A stretch of DNA of 22,526 bases from Pavlovales sp. CCMP2436 (GCA_026770615.1 MU631823.1:8490-31015); one strand, 5' to 3'. Counted from the first letter of the stretch, positions 1-8,557 are shown. Program-made: numbers and translations. Notes: generated from the sequence alone by a model not told the origin.

Positions 1-345
1 TCGGCGCGCCAGCCGCGGTGCTCGGCGCGCTGGCCGTAGCGTTCGGCACACCGGCCGCGGCGCCCGGCGCGTTGCCTATGGCGCTCGGCGCGCTTACCGC
101 GGCGCTCGGCGCGCCGACCGCGGCGCCCGGCTCGCTGCCCACGGCGCTCAGCGCGCTGGCCGCGGCGCTCAGAGCGCCGGCTGCGGCGCTCGGTGCGCCG
201 ACCGTGGCGCTCGGCGCGCCGGCCGTGGCGCTCGGCACGCTGGCCTCGGCGTTCGGCGTGCTGGCCGCGGCGCTCGGCGCGCCGGCCGCGGTGCCCGGCG
301 CGCCGCCCGTGGCGCTCGGCGTGCTGGTCATGGCGCCCGGCATCG
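1..345. repeat. GC-rich tandem repeat, 18-bp unit
   Basis: Multiples of an 18-bp unit built around GCGCTCGGCGCGCCGGCC run with substitutions from the left edge to about 345. The unit is a multiple of three, so the repeat stays in frame and encodes the Ala/Pro/Ser tail of the minus-strand gene. It may continue beyond the edge. Confidence 0.8.
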
Positions 346-844
346 GCGGCGCACCCAGCAGTGCGGACTGCACTGGGCGACACACGCGGTGTAGGCTTCG
401 CCAGCAGTCGCAGCACCGCTGCGTCGGCGCTGGCCGGGGCATCTCCTTCGAGAATGGCTTGAAGGCGGGCGTAGGCTTGTCCATCCAGAGCGACGGGGTC
501 GGCGGCTCGTCCAACGTACCCTGTGTCTCGCCCAGCGCCAGCTCGCTCGGCTGCAGCTCGCCCGTGCTTGGCTTCTGCCCCTCCAGTGGCTCGTCGAGTC
601 GGGCGCAGGCAGGCTGGAAGCCGTCTTTCAGATGGGCCGTATCACGCTTGGCGATCTCGTTGGCGCGCCGCGGTAGCGCTCTCGACAGCCGCACGTCCCC
701 TCTCGGCGGCTGCCCAGTCTCGCTCAGCTGGGCCGCGAGCTGCCCAGCCGCCTTCATCCCTTCGAGCAGCGTCTCGCTCAGCATGAGGATTGCCGCGATG
801 TGGGTGCTGCATTGGCTGTCTGAGTCACATCCTGATGTCGACAT
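1..844 (-). CDS. Ala/Pro/Ser-repeat protein, 5' part, runs off the left edge
   Basis: This is an open frame on the minus strand from an ATG at 844-842 to the edge of the window. I found no in-frame stop, so at least 281 residues are encoded. I do not recognise the family. The N-terminus reads MSTSGCDSDSQCSTHIAA, followed by an amphipathic, Leu/Glu/Lys-containing stretch around an internal Met (MLSETLLEGMKAAGQL) and a Pro-rich linker. Next comes a Cys-rich spot (QRCCDCW, near 400). From about 345 to 1 the protein is a degenerate six-residue repeat of the type GAPSAA, made by 18-bp DNA repeats. The opposite strand is also open over this stretch, as often happens in GC-rich repeats. I prefer the minus frame because its non-repeat part has a balanced, protein-like composition, while the plus frame there is rich in Ser, Arg and Cys. 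Function unknown; it could be a low-complexity wall or surface protein, which is inference only. Confidence 0.5.
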   Translation of the reverse strand, partial: MSTSGCDSDSQCSTHIAAILMLSETLLEGMKAAGQLAAQLSETGQPPRGDVRLSRALPRRANEIAKRDTAHLKDGFQPACARLDEPLEGQKPSTGELQPSELALGETQGTLDEPPTPSLWMDKPTPAFKPFSKEMPRPAPTQRCCDCWRSLHRVCRPVQSALLGAPPMPGAMTSTPSATGGAPGTAAGAPSAAASTPNAEASVPSATAGAPSATVGAPSAAAGALSAAASALSAVGSEPGAAVGAPSAAVSAPSAIGNAPGAAAGVPNATASAPSTAAGAP

Positions 845-954
845 AGTGGGCCCCGCGCGGCGGCCCAATGGTGCCCCTGAGGTCCCCCCCGAGTACTGTC
901 TCTCTCGCCAATCAGCGTCGGCCAACGGCCGACATCGTCGACTTGTGGCGCTGA

Positions 955-1410
955 AGCTGACACTGGCGTTCAACGCGGCTGGCAAGTTGAAGGTGGCCGC
1001 GTCCGTGACTGCGCTGCCGCGCAGCGAGAAGCTCGCGCCGTCTGCCAAGAGGCCTAAGCATGGCGTGCGGGGCAAGCTCGAGGACAAGCGCGGGTTCGGC
1101 AAGAAGTGGATCTCGTCGGAGGAGGGCATCAAAGCCGATCGCAAGCTGTGGCTCCGCTACGACCGGGCCACGAACTGCATGCACTGCGACGCGTGCATCC
1201 GCTTCAACACAACGCAACCGCTGCTGAACTTCATCACCGGCTGCAACAGCATCCGCCTCGACCGCGTCCGGGAACATGAGCGTGCTGGATCAACGGCCAC
1301 GGCGATGCGCTCTTCAAGCTGATCAACAGCACCAAGCTCGGAGAGGATTTCTCGGCCTTGCTGACCAAGCAGATCAGCCTCGAGTCCGACCAAGGGAGTA
1401 GTCCGACGGG
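955..1410 (+). pseudogene. TTF/BED-like zinc-finger fragment, hAT-transposase-like
   Basis: One plus frame contains a basic stretch, then GFGKKWI, WLRYD and CMHCDACIRF, followed by FITGCNSIRLDRVREHERAG. The order W-x-x-Y, Cys-x-x-Cys, Phe-x-x-G-Cys, Arg-x-Asp, Lys/Arg-x-His-Glu is that of the TTF-type zinc finger at the N-terminus of hAT-like transposases and of ZNF862/KIAA1586-type host proteins. At about 1285 the frame breaks: the open frame ends at 1322, while a neighbouring frame continues with GDALFKLINSTKLGEDFSAL to about 1400. No transposase catalytic region follows. I read it as a decayed transposon relic or one exon of a derived gene. The family call rests on remembered motif spacing. 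The start is not defined; the region upstream of about 955 in this frame is the antisense of the repeat-protein gene. Confidence 0.4.
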
Positions 1411-1540
1411 CTCGTGGTCCTCATCAAAAAGCCATCGGTTAATATGTATTGGTCAAAATTATATAGACCTGACGGATGTTCGGTCAGAACCGACGGACCT
1501 TCGGTCATGATCGGTCAATCACATATAAGACCTCCACATA

Positions 1541-1879
1541 GGCCTGGCCACTGGCGACGATGCAAGCGCGGAGGCGGGGCCGGTCGAGACCTCCGCCGCG
1601 GGCCTCGCGACTGTCGGTCACGAGGCGAGCGCGCTGGCGGGTGCGCACGCGGGCGAGATATCCCTCATGGGCCTGGCCACTGGCAACGAGGCAAGCGCGC
1701 TGGCTGAGGCGGGGCCGGTCGAGACCTCCGCCGCCGCGGTCCTGGCCGCTGTCGGACACGAGGCGAGCGCGCTGGCGGGTGCGCACGCGGGCGAGACCCC
1801 CGTCGCGGGCCTGGCCGCTGGCGACGAGGCAAGCGCGCTGGCTGTGGAACGGCCGGTCGCGCGTGCTGGCCCTCAGTGA
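1541..1879 (+). repeat. GC-rich tandem repeat, 130-140-bp unit, open in one frame
   Basis: Two full units and a partial third begin near 1541, 1669 and 1807. Each contains GGCCTGGCCACTGGC, a GGCCGGTCGAGACCTCC block and GCGAGCGCGCTGGCGGGTGC. One plus frame is open from a TAA near 1526 to a TGA at 1879. It gives an Ala/Gly/Glu-rich repeat (GHEASALAGAHAGE twice), so it may be the remnant of a repeat protein exon. No start codon precedes the first unit in that frame. Just upstream (1445-1520) the motif CGGTCA recurs several times in AT-rich DNA. Confidence 0.65.
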
Positions 1880-2055
1880 GGCGGGCCAACCAATGGGGAT
1901 AAAAATACGCTTGGGCCAACCAACCCCTATTGGAAGTTTAGGCCCTAAATTTAACAAATATAGAAAACTTGCAAAACGGAACAAATGACGTAGGGCAGCT
2001 ACAACTATAAATCCCAATAGCTATTCTTTTCCTGATTTCCCCAGTGGAATTTAAA

Positions 2056-2700
2056 CGGGCTACACCTACGTACGTTCATAATCTGCTGCCTACACAAAAG
2101 AATTTAAGCGCCGCAGGCCGAGGGTGCAGGGGCTGGCCCCCGCCAGAGGCGATTGTATTGGTTTAATGGGTTACACGTACGTTCAGAATCTGCTGTCTAC
2201 AAAAGAATTTAATAAGCGCCGCAGGCCGGGGGTGCGGGGGCTGGCCCCTGCCAGAGGCTAGTCGCTATTCCGATAATGGGTTACCCTGTGGCAATTGCTA
2301 CGAGTTCACCACCAACCTCACCTCTACCACCACCATCCCTGCTGCCAGGACTAACGTCTGACGTCAACCAAGTCAGTGAGTGAACAACACCTGTTGAACC
2401 ATGCTAAGCCGCTATATATATATATATATATAATGGGTTACACGTACGATCAGAATCTGCTGCCTACACAAAAGAATTTAAGCGCCGCAGGCCGGGGGTG
2501 CGGGACCTGGACCCCGCCAGAGGCTATTTTATTCTGTTCAAGGGTTACACGCACGTTCAGAAACTGCTTCCTACACAAAAGTATTTAAGTGCCGCAGGCC
2601 GGGGGTGCGAGGGCCGCCCCCCCCCCCCAGAGGCTATCTTATTACGTTCAATGGTTACACGTATTACGTACGTTTAGAATCTACTGCCAACACAAAAATT
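2056..2700. repeat. Tandem array of about 107-bp units, five copies
   Basis: Units begin near 2056, 2168, 2434, 2541 and 2653. Each opens with GGGTTACACGTACG, continues through CAGAATCTGCTGCCTACACA and GCCGCAGGCCGGGGGTGCG, and ends CCAGAGGCTA. The last unit keeps only the first part. The regular spacing is interrupted between units two and three, where a half MITE and a TATATA run add about 150 bp. There is no coding sequence here that I would support. Confidence 0.85.
2284..2430 (+). mobile_element. Half copy of a MITE inserted in the tandem array
   Basis: This block matches, in inverted orientation, the segment at 13,523-13,660: shared stretches include GAGTTCACCACCAACCTCAC and GTCAGTGAGTGAACAACACC. 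It ends in AGCCGCTATATATATA, the terminal motif found at both ends of the complete element at 13,530-13,813. Only one end is present here, so the copy is truncated. It interrupts the 107-bp array, which implies that it arrived after the array had formed, or that it was captured during array expansion. Confidence 0.7.
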
Positions 2701-2845
2701 GTGTAATTATGGTATGTATCAGCAGCAATACATCACTATTAATGCATCGTACAACCGGGGAGTAGATGCATTAGGCATATTCCATTGCCCCCTTTTCAAA
2801 CTCAGGCCTCATCAGAGGCTGTTTAAAATTACCTTCTTTATCACG

Positions 2846-2935
2846 AAATACCGGAGTGTGAACGTAAGACCTGATCGGGGTGTCTACACTTCCGGGGTGT
2901 GCACACAAGACCCAAGCGGGGTGTTTACACTTGCA
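2846..2935. repeat. Two-copy tandem repeat, about 41 bp
   Basis: Two imperfect copies share AAGACC, then CGGGGTGT and TACACTT, in the same order (GTAAGACCTGATCGGGGTGT and CAAGACCCAAGCGGGGTGTT). An extra CGGGGTGTGCACAC lies between them. The stretch 2700-3050 around it contains nothing else I can call. Confidence 0.5.
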
Positions 2936-3088
2936 ACTGGATCGTTGGTATGAAATAAAATTGCAGTTGCAATACGAACCGGCACGGCATTTTTTTTTAC
3001 CCAATATAAACATATAATTTATATTTTAGTTAATAAATATTATTTAATGGTAATTTCAGCTATTGCCGAAGTTTGCGACGGATATATG

Positions 3089-3123
3089 CGTGGCTCGACA
3101 TCCCTTATATCCTTCGAGCCACG
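3089..3123. terminator. Hairpin downstream of the dioxygenase gene
   Basis: Ten-base perfect arms, CGTGGCTCGA at 3089-3098 and TCGAGCCACG at 3114-3123, enclose a 15-base loop. The structure lies 31-65 bases beyond the stop codon of the minus-strand dioxygenase gene, in AT-rich DNA, so it would fall in the 3' UTR. A role in 3' end formation is inference. Confidence 0.45.
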
Positions 3124-3153
3124 TTATTATTGTGGACGTGAAGTCTGTACTAA

Positions 3154-4233
3154 TTACTCAGTGTCTGCCGGGTCGAGCAGCTGGTCCTTCCGCCCGCACA
3201 TGGGGCAGCCGAAGCAGCGCCTGATCGCGGAGGAGCGGCACCAGACCACCAAGTTGATCCGCGTGCCCGAGCTGACCGGCAATGCCTGGTGCATGTGTTT
3301 GCCGAGATGAAGCACGGCCCGCCCGACCGAGTGCTCGAGCGCGAGCGTGGGCGTCTGTGGGCCGCCGGAGTTTAGCCCGCCGAAAAGCAGCTCGCCGCCC
3401 TCGAAGCCGGGCTCCGCCTTCGCCTCCACCACCGCGCTGCCCGCCTGCCGTCGCTCGCCTATGCAGACGTTAAGTGTAACCTCCGCGTTGTCAAAGTGCA
3501 GAGCCAGGCTGGGGTCGTCATCGGGTGTGTACTTGACGGTGAATGCTCTGTAAGTGTCCAGCGAGCCCCCGCCCGCTTCCGGGAAGAGCATCGCGGCAAG
3601 CGGAGCGACGTACTCCCCGAGCAGCGCATCGAGCATCGGGCTGAAGCCCAGCTCGGAGAGCAACAAACCGTGCCGGTTCATAGAGTTGGGTCTCGAACTC
3701 GGCAGACCGGATCGCTCGAAGTCAGCGAGCTCGGCGCACAGGGCCTCGCAGTACTTGGGCGCGAGGACGGGCATCTCATAGACGAGCAGGACCGCGTCAA
3801 GCCGCCGAACGCCCAGCTCCAGGAGTACTGCCGCGGCCTCCGTGCGGCAAGGCTCGCGCGAGAAGAGCGGCGCGAGCGCCCCGGGTGCGCGTTCGCTGCG
3901 CGCGAGCTCCGCAAGATGGATGAAGCGAGGGTCAAGGTGACTCGGCTGCAGCGTGTACAGCTCGGGCCGCGCGGATCGCCAGCCCGCACGGATCGCTTCG
4001 GTGCGGCTGCGCGCGTCTTCCTCGAGGCTGGATCTTCGCCGCGACTCGGCCGCGAGCTCGGCGAGCAGCGCGCCCGCGCGCTCGGCGCCGAGCGAGGCGA
4101 GGAGCTCGGCGTGCGCGCGGCGGAAGCCCTCCTCGTCGCTGTAGTCAAAGTGGCGAGAGACGGAGTGGGCGAAGAGGTGCGTGGTCAGCGCGCATCTGCA
4201 GTCAACGGCGCGAGCCGCACGTAAGGCCGTCAT
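3154..4233 (-). CDS. 2-oxoglutarate/Fe(II) dioxygenase, OGFOD2/ICU11-like
   Basis: This 359-residue protein has the layout of the OGFOD2/ICU11 family of non-haem iron, 2-oxoglutarate-dependent oxygenases. The catalytic core is in the C-terminal half. The iron-binding HxD is at His246-Asp248 (LALHFDNAEVTLNVCIG), followed by the conserved GGELLFGG turn (279-286). The distal iron ligand is most likely His315 (LHLGKHMHQALPVSSGTR), and Arg325 should bind 2-oxoglutarate. After the core comes NLVVWCRSSAIR and a small CPMC cluster (343-346), which family members also carry at this place. The N-terminal 200 residues are helical and match the family's N-terminal region loosely. The ATG at 4233 is the first in frame. 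The in-frame sequence near the start also contains a possible splice acceptor (CTGCAG at about 4198), so an upstream exon is possible. Plant ICU11 works in chromatin repression; the substrate here is unknown. No frameshift is visible. Confidence 0.8.
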   Translation of the reverse strand: MTALRAARAVDCRCALTTHLFAHSVSRHFDYSDEEGFRRAHAELLASLGAERAGALLAELAAESRRRSSLEEDARSRTEAIRAGWRSARPELYTLQPSHLDPRFIHLAELARSERAPGALAPLFSREPCRTEAAAVLLELGVRRLDAVLLVYEMPVLAPKYCEALCAELADFERSGLPSSRPNSMNRHGLLLSELGFSPMLDALLGEYVAPLAAMLFPEAGGGSLDTYRAFTVKYTPDDDPSLALHFDNAEVTLNVCIGERRQAGSAVVEAKAEPGFEGGELLFGGLNSGGPQTPTLALEHSVGRAVLHLGKHMHQALPVSSGTRINLVVWCRSSAIRRCFGCPMCGRKDQLLDPADTE

Positions 4234-4349
4234 CCGCCGACTGCGACTGCACGAGCTCAGAGCGGCGACGAAGTCTCGAGAGGGGCTGGGCGCTTGCCTG
4301 TAAATAACTAAACTGTTCAGCTATTCCATAACTAAATCTCGTCAACAAT

Positions 4350-4499
4350 CTCGCCAAGGCCGCGGCGGCGGCGGCCGAACGTGAACGCAAGGCCGAGGAC
4401 GAGCGCAAGCGGAAGGGGGGGATGGGAGATCAGAAATGCGAACCCGGAGTCACTTTAAGCCAAGTACTTTATTATTCTTATAATCTTAAATCTAACTAA
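4350..4499 (+). other. Open-frame fragment with charged Ala-rich helix
   Basis: Plus-frame codons from 4350 give an Ala run followed by alternating Glu/Arg/Lys (AAAAERERKAEDERKRKGG). The frame then enters AT-rich DNA and stops with TAA at 4497-4499. The composition resembles the charged helical end of a larger protein. There is no start codon in frame and no clear splice acceptor before it, so it is at best the last exon or a relic of a gene. Confidence 0.2.
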
Positions 4500-4574
4500 T
4501 GTAAATGCTGGCATATAAAGTACAACTAAGTTGCCAAATGGGCTTAAGAGTAAATACATAAGTGGACCTCTAAA

Positions 4575-5208
4575 GTCAGTGCTATTCATATATTCATTAC
4601 GTGCGATTGTTGCGTGTGCGCGCGCTGCGGGTTAAAGTTTAGTTATTAATACTGAGCCATTGACGCCGGCCGCCACGGATCCCGGGCCCAGTGCTGCCAA
4701 CTGACAGCGCTCGACCCGACGAATCCCGGATTTGTTCGATGAAACCGCTACCCATCTCGCAACTGGCACCTGCGGGAGATGCTTCGGCACCGCAATCGTC
4801 CCAATGACTTTCACTGGCATGCGGCGCACTGAAGGCTGCGGCGTCGCTGCACGTGGCTACCCGTCGAGCCACCACAGTGGAACCCATTTTAAACCAAACT
4901 CGAACGAAATCGGCTGCTCGGAGCTCTGCCAGCGCACCAGTATCACCGCATGGTGATGCTGAGGCTATAAACAGAGTGACGATCAGACGCTGACAACCGA
5001 GGCCTCCTGGACGCAGAGACTGCGCACCCGGCGGTAGAAGGGGTATCATAACATAATAACATAATTGAGCTACAGCTAAAGAGTAAATAGTTATTAAAGA
5101 AAGGGCCATGCTGGTAGGTCAAGTTCATTTGGAAGAAAATGCTATGCTTATATATTCGAAATCACTAGTTACATGTATGTGCGACTGTTACGTGTGCGTG
5201 CGCTGCGT
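4575..5208. repeat. Pair of direct repeats flanking 500 bp
   Basis: The left copy (about 4575-4630) contains GTGCGATTGTTGCGTGTGCG, and the right copy (about 5138-5208) contains GTGCGACTGTTACGTGTGCG. Both are followed by GCTGCG and preceded by an AT-rich CTAT..TATATATTC stretch. The right copy has about 15 extra bases. They could be remains of long terminal repeats or a duplicated segment; no internal retroelement genes are visible. Confidence 0.5.
4639..5109 (-). CDS. Hypothetical protein, 156 residues, doubtful
   Basis: An ATG-initiated frame in the gap between the dioxygenase and homeobox genes. The first 27 residues are hydrophobic (SLITIYSLAVAQLCYYVMIPL) and could be a signal or membrane segment. 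The rest is Ser/Gly/Ala-rich with no motif I know. It lies between two related direct repeats (4575-4630 and 5138-5208), and the opposite strand is also partly open. It may be non-coding DNA inside a repeat-bounded insertion. I keep it only because nothing else occupies these 500 bases. Confidence 0.15.
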   Translation of the reverse strand: MALSLITIYSLAVAQLCYYVMIPLLPPGAQSLRPGGLGCQRLIVTLFIASASPCGDTGALAELRAADFVRVWFKMGSTVVARRVATCSDAAAFSAPHASESHWDDCGAEASPAGASCEMGSGFIEQIRDSSGRALSVGSTGPGIRGGRRQWLSINN

Positions 5209-5323
5209 GCAGCGGGAGGCGCCGCGCGCGCATGGCTACTGATGTGCCCCATCAGCGTCCTAAGGTACAAAAAGCGCGCTCGCCTGCCTGCAGGCGCGCC
5301 GCCGACGTGCCGGGTAGACGCGC

Positions 5324-7641
5324 CTAGTCGGCCATGGTGGCGGCGGCGGAGCCGTGCAAGTAGGGCGGCTCGGGCTCGGGCGATATCAAGGGCGCGATCT
5401 TGGGTGACATGGAGGGGGGGGCGGTGTCGAAGCCGTCCGCCGAGGGGGCGCGCGAGCTCACGTGCGCGAGCGCCTCGGCCGCCGTGTAGCGGCTGAGGCT
5501 CTCCGCGACGGCCGACAGCGTCTGCGCGCCCGCGCCTGCGCGCAGCTGCGGCTGCGGCTCCTGCGGCGAGAGCGATAAGGGACTGCCGCCGCTGGCCGAG
5601 AGCGTCTGCGAATGCTGCACGCGTAGCAACGAGGCGGCCGCCCACTGGTCTTCATCCCGCTCCTCCGACTGCGAGTGCGACATCGAGCGCTCCTCGCACG
5701 ACTGCGACTCGCGGTGGGCCCGCGGGAGCTTCTCGTCCGCCGACTGCGGCTGCACGGGCAACTGCATGTGCTGCAGCTGCGGCTGCTGTGGCTGCTGCTG
5801 CGCGCCGCCGTAGGGCGCTGCGGGGGCGGCGAAGTAGCCGAGCGGCGCCTGCAAACCCATCGGTGACCCCATCGCCGCGCGCGGCTGTAGCGGCTGCTGC
5901 TGCTGCACCTGCTGCTGCTGCGCCAGCTGCTGCTGCGCCAGCTGCTGCTGCGCCAGCTGCTGCTGCGGGAAGGCGTAGCTGCGCGGCACGGCGAAGATGG
6001 GCGTCTCGGCGCCACTGCCGCCCGACGGCATGCGCGACGTCATCGAGAGGCGTGACGGCAGCGCCAGCGAGCCGCCGCCCGGGCAGGCGTAGCCCAGGCA
6101 GAGCGGCTGGGCCGAGGGCATCCCGTTGGACATCGTGAAGTCGCCCGACCTCGAGTTGGACATGGCGTAGCCGGCGCACGGCAGCGGCGGCTGCTGCTGC
6201 TGCTGCTGCTGGAGGCCGGCCAGGTGGGACATGCTCGAGTTCACGTAGTACGCGCCCGGCCCGAAGCGATCGGTCACGTTGGGCGAACAGGAACACTCGG
6301 GCGGGAGGCCGAGGCCCATGCACTGCATCGACTGTAGCATCCCCGGGAGCACACCGCGATGTTGCTGCTGTTGCTGCTGCTGCTGCTGCCACGCCGGGTG
6401 ATGGCCGAAGGCGGGAGACGCGAGCAGCGGCTGCTGAGCCACGGTGGCCATCCCCGCGTCGACCCCCGAGATCGAGCGCTCGAGTGGTGTCGGTTGCAGG
6501 AAGGGCGAGAGAGGGGTCGATGGGTAGGGCGTGGCGAGCATCGGCATGTTGCGCTCGTTTAGGGAGGGCGAGTTCAAGTGTGACGGGTATTGTTGCGAGG
6601 TGGGCATCGGCGCGGCGTGCTCGTTGAGAGCGGAGGGCGGGAGGCAGGAGGGATACTGCGAGGCCCCGGGTGTGATGATTGTGCCAAGGGCGAGCTGCTC
6701 CGGCTGCCGCGGCTGCGAGTACATCAGCGGTTGCGTCTGCGGCTGCGCGTACATGAGCGGCTGCGCCGCTGACTGCGCCTGCATCATCCCCACCTGCGGG
6801 TACAGCATGCCCATCATCTGCGCCTGCTGCTGCTGCATCTTCATCTGCGCCTGCATCTGCTGCACCTGCTGGATGTGCTGCGCGTAGTCGCCGCTCATCT
6901 GCATCGAGCCAGCTGCAGGCACGTACTGCAAAAGCGATGCGGAGAAAAGGGGATCGGCGGGGATGTGTGGGCGGCGAGGCGCGCGTCGGGCGAAGCGCGC
7001 ATCGGGCGAGGTGCGCGTGCGCGCGTGTCTTGCCGCGTGCGCGCCGGCGGGCAGCGCACCTGGAAAGGTCCGCTCGACTGCGGAAACATGCCGCCCATAC
7101 CCCCCATGCCGCCCATACCGGAGTAGGGCCCGCTGTGCACCTGACCGTTCGACATTTGCCTGTCGGATGCAGTTGCGGGCACGGATGAGCGCGCGGCAAT
7201 GACATTCGGTGATGCGCGCGCAGCGGCACCGGTGTGCGCGCGGTGGAATTGCGCGCGCGTGAGGGCTGCGCTCAGTGCGTGGGTTCGCGCAGGGGTTCGC
7301 CCTGAAGCCAAACGAACGGGCATGCGCGCGCACCATTGAGATGCGCCACCGGGAATCGGGAGCGAGCCTGAATAGATGATCGAGTTGCCGTCGTCCATGC
7401 CGCCAGCGCCCGGCTTGAACTTGGTATGCCTCGCGCGCTGCCTGCGATTCTGGAACCAGATCTGGACTTGCCGCGGCGTGACGTCCAGCGTTTTGGCGAG
7501 CTTCTCGCGCATCATCATGGGCGGGAAGGGCTGCGTGCGGAAGACGTCCTCGAGCACGTACAGCGTCTCAGGCATGATGTTCCAGCGCGGCATGCGCGAG
7601 GCATCCTCGCCGCCCTCGGGGATTGCGACCGCCTGAGCCAT
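5324..7641 (-). CDS. Homeodomain transcription factor, Gln-rich, three exons
   Basis: The exons on the minus strand are 7641-7334, 7159-7060 and 6925-5324. Joined, they keep frame and give 669 residues with a stop at 5326-5324. The homeodomain occupies about residues 17-76; helix 3 reads VTPRQVQIWFQNRRQRAR, with the invariant W-F-x-N-R at 62-66. It has the usual 60-residue length, so it is not a TALE type. After a Gly/Met repeat (GMGGMGGMGGMF), the rest is low complexity: Gln tracts near 6365-6390, 6190-6213 and 5895-5967 (QQQLA repeats), plus Met/Gln/Tyr- and Ser/Pro-rich blocks, typical of activation domains. The start at 7641 is the only ATG before the homeodomain and has a good context (GGTCCATGGC). 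Both introns begin GT, end CAG and are short. It should act in the nucleus as a sequence-specific DNA-binding regulator. Targets are unknown. Confidence 0.85.
6926..7059 (-). other. Intron 2 of the homeobox gene (134 bp)
   Basis: The donor is TTCCAG|GTGCGCTGCC and the acceptor CGCTTTTGCAG|TACGTG. A pyrimidine-rich stretch (CCCTTTTCTCCG) precedes the acceptor. Splicing falls between codons and joins Gln to Tyr. Confidence 0.75.
7160..7333 (-). other. Intron 1 of the homeobox gene (174 bp)
   Basis: The donor is TG|GTGCGCGCGC and the acceptor GACAG|GCAAATG. The split codon becomes TGG (Trp). The intron interior encodes a Ser/Arg/Ala-rich filler unlike the flanking exons. It has no in-frame stop in one frame, so it would otherwise be mistaken for coding sequence. 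Confidence 0.7.
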
Positions 7642-7729
7642 GGACCTATACTTTTGGATATTGTCCAGCAAAGATCCGGGTTAATTAATTGGCTAATCAG
7701 TTTTGAGGAATCATGATCTAGGATCTGGG

Positions 7730-7815
7730 TTAATTAAACTCCAATTCATCAGAAGACGGGAAGGCTCTGGGGGAACCGTCCCGTCTTCTCTTCTGATGAA
7801 TTGGAGTTTAATTAA
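7730..7815. repeat. Perfect inverted repeat, 27-bp arms, 32-base loop
   Basis: The left arm (7730-7756) starts TTAATTAAACTCCAATTCAT and the right arm (7789-7815) is its exact complement. The loop holds further self-complementary GACGGG/CCCGTC. The element lies 89 bases upstream of the homeobox ATG and directly before the OTU-like fragment. A direct repeat GATCYGGGTTAATTAA occurs at 7674 and 7723. It could be a small foldback element or an upstream regulatory structure. Confidence 0.85.
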
Positions 7816-8371
7816 CCGAGAACAATTTCGAACGTCAACATGGGGAAGAAAGGGGCGAGCAGCAGCGAACCTCCGCGAACGAGCCATAGCCCACGCCCGG
7901 GCGCTATCCGAAAACGTCCAGAACCACTTGGACCTCAGACGGCCCGACGAATACCCAACAGCTCCCATGTGGTCGATGGCATACCAGGCAAAGGAAGGCG
8001 GTTGGATACACAACAACATGTTCTACAGCATAGCAACTATCCTACGGATTGACATAGCAATAGCCACTCACACGCAAGTGGGAATAGACGTAACCCCAAC
8101 CTTATTTATTCATATGGCACGCCCAGACCCGAACTTGCCTCACCCGGCCCATCCACTACCAAAACAACTTAAAAGCGTCCAATGGGCGCCAGCAGCAGCA
8201 CCAAGACCAGGGACACGCAGGCTCCGACAACATTCACTAGTCACACTGTTAAACACACCCAGGCAAACAGACCTTGGACCCACGCCCATCCGCGTGATAC
8301 ACAGCAACATCGACTCACACTACAGAGGAACCGCACCACTTATCCCAGGCCAACATCCGCAACCACCTTAG
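7816..8371 (+). pseudogene. OTU-like cysteine protease fragment
   Basis: The plus frame is open to a TAG at 8369-8371 and gives about 185 residues after the hairpin. I see RPDEYPTAPMWSMAYQAKEG, then GGWIHNNMFYSIATILRIDI, which fits the OTU pattern 'Y-x-x-M ... W-G ... alternating hydrophobic A-x-x-L-x-(I/V)-x-I'. Near the end, IRVIHSNIDSHYRGTAPL fits the family's catalytic-His element (short strand, then H-Y). The segment carrying the catalytic Asp and Cys (DGNCLF-type) is not present, since the frame upstream runs into the inverted repeat. So the enzyme cannot be complete. OTU domains of this form are common in retroelement and viral polyproteins as well as in deubiquitinases. The identification is from motif memory and moderate at best. 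Confidence 0.4.
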
Positions 8372-8511
8372 ATGAGGAGAGAGTTCTTTTGAAGTTAAGT
8401 GGAGGATTATTGAGTCACCCGCACCCTGGGACTAGACCAGGGGTTGGAGATTACCGCCCCCGGCGGTTAGGCGAGCTGCGCATTAGCGCAAGTCATTTTA
8501 ATTTTAGAGGT

Positions 8512-8557
8512 ATATGGGGGTAGAGGGGGTTGGGTACATGCATATGTACCCCCATAT
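8512..8557. repeat. Short inverted repeat with central palindrome
   Basis: The arms ATATGGGGG (8512-8520) and CCCCCATAT (8549-8557) enclose the palindrome GTACATGCATATGTAC (8534-8549). The stretch 8372-8660 otherwise holds nothing I can call. Confidence 0.5.

Noticed and set aside
18..950. Plus-strand long open frame (first two thirds of a 434-codon frame)
   Set aside because: It is the antisense of the repeat protein gene. Outside the repeat it is Ser/Arg/Cys-rich and lacks motifs; only its last third (zinc finger) looks coding.
1505..2017. 170-codon minus-strand frame
   Set aside because: It is a by-product of the 130-140-bp tandem repeat and continues into AT-rich non-coding DNA; composition dominated by Arg, Gln and Ala from the repeat.
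3496..4224. 242-codon plus-strand frame
   Set aside because: Antisense shadow of the OGFOD2-like gene, whose catalytic residues are in place on the minus strand.
5652..7229. 525-codon minus-strand frame overlapping the homeobox gene
   Set aside because: It is the wrong frame of exon 3: Gln tracts become Ala tracts, and there are no domains.
7703..7815. 5' extension of the OTU-like frame through the hairpin
   Set aside because: This part is made only of the two complementary arms and the loop, so it is unlikely to be protein-coding.
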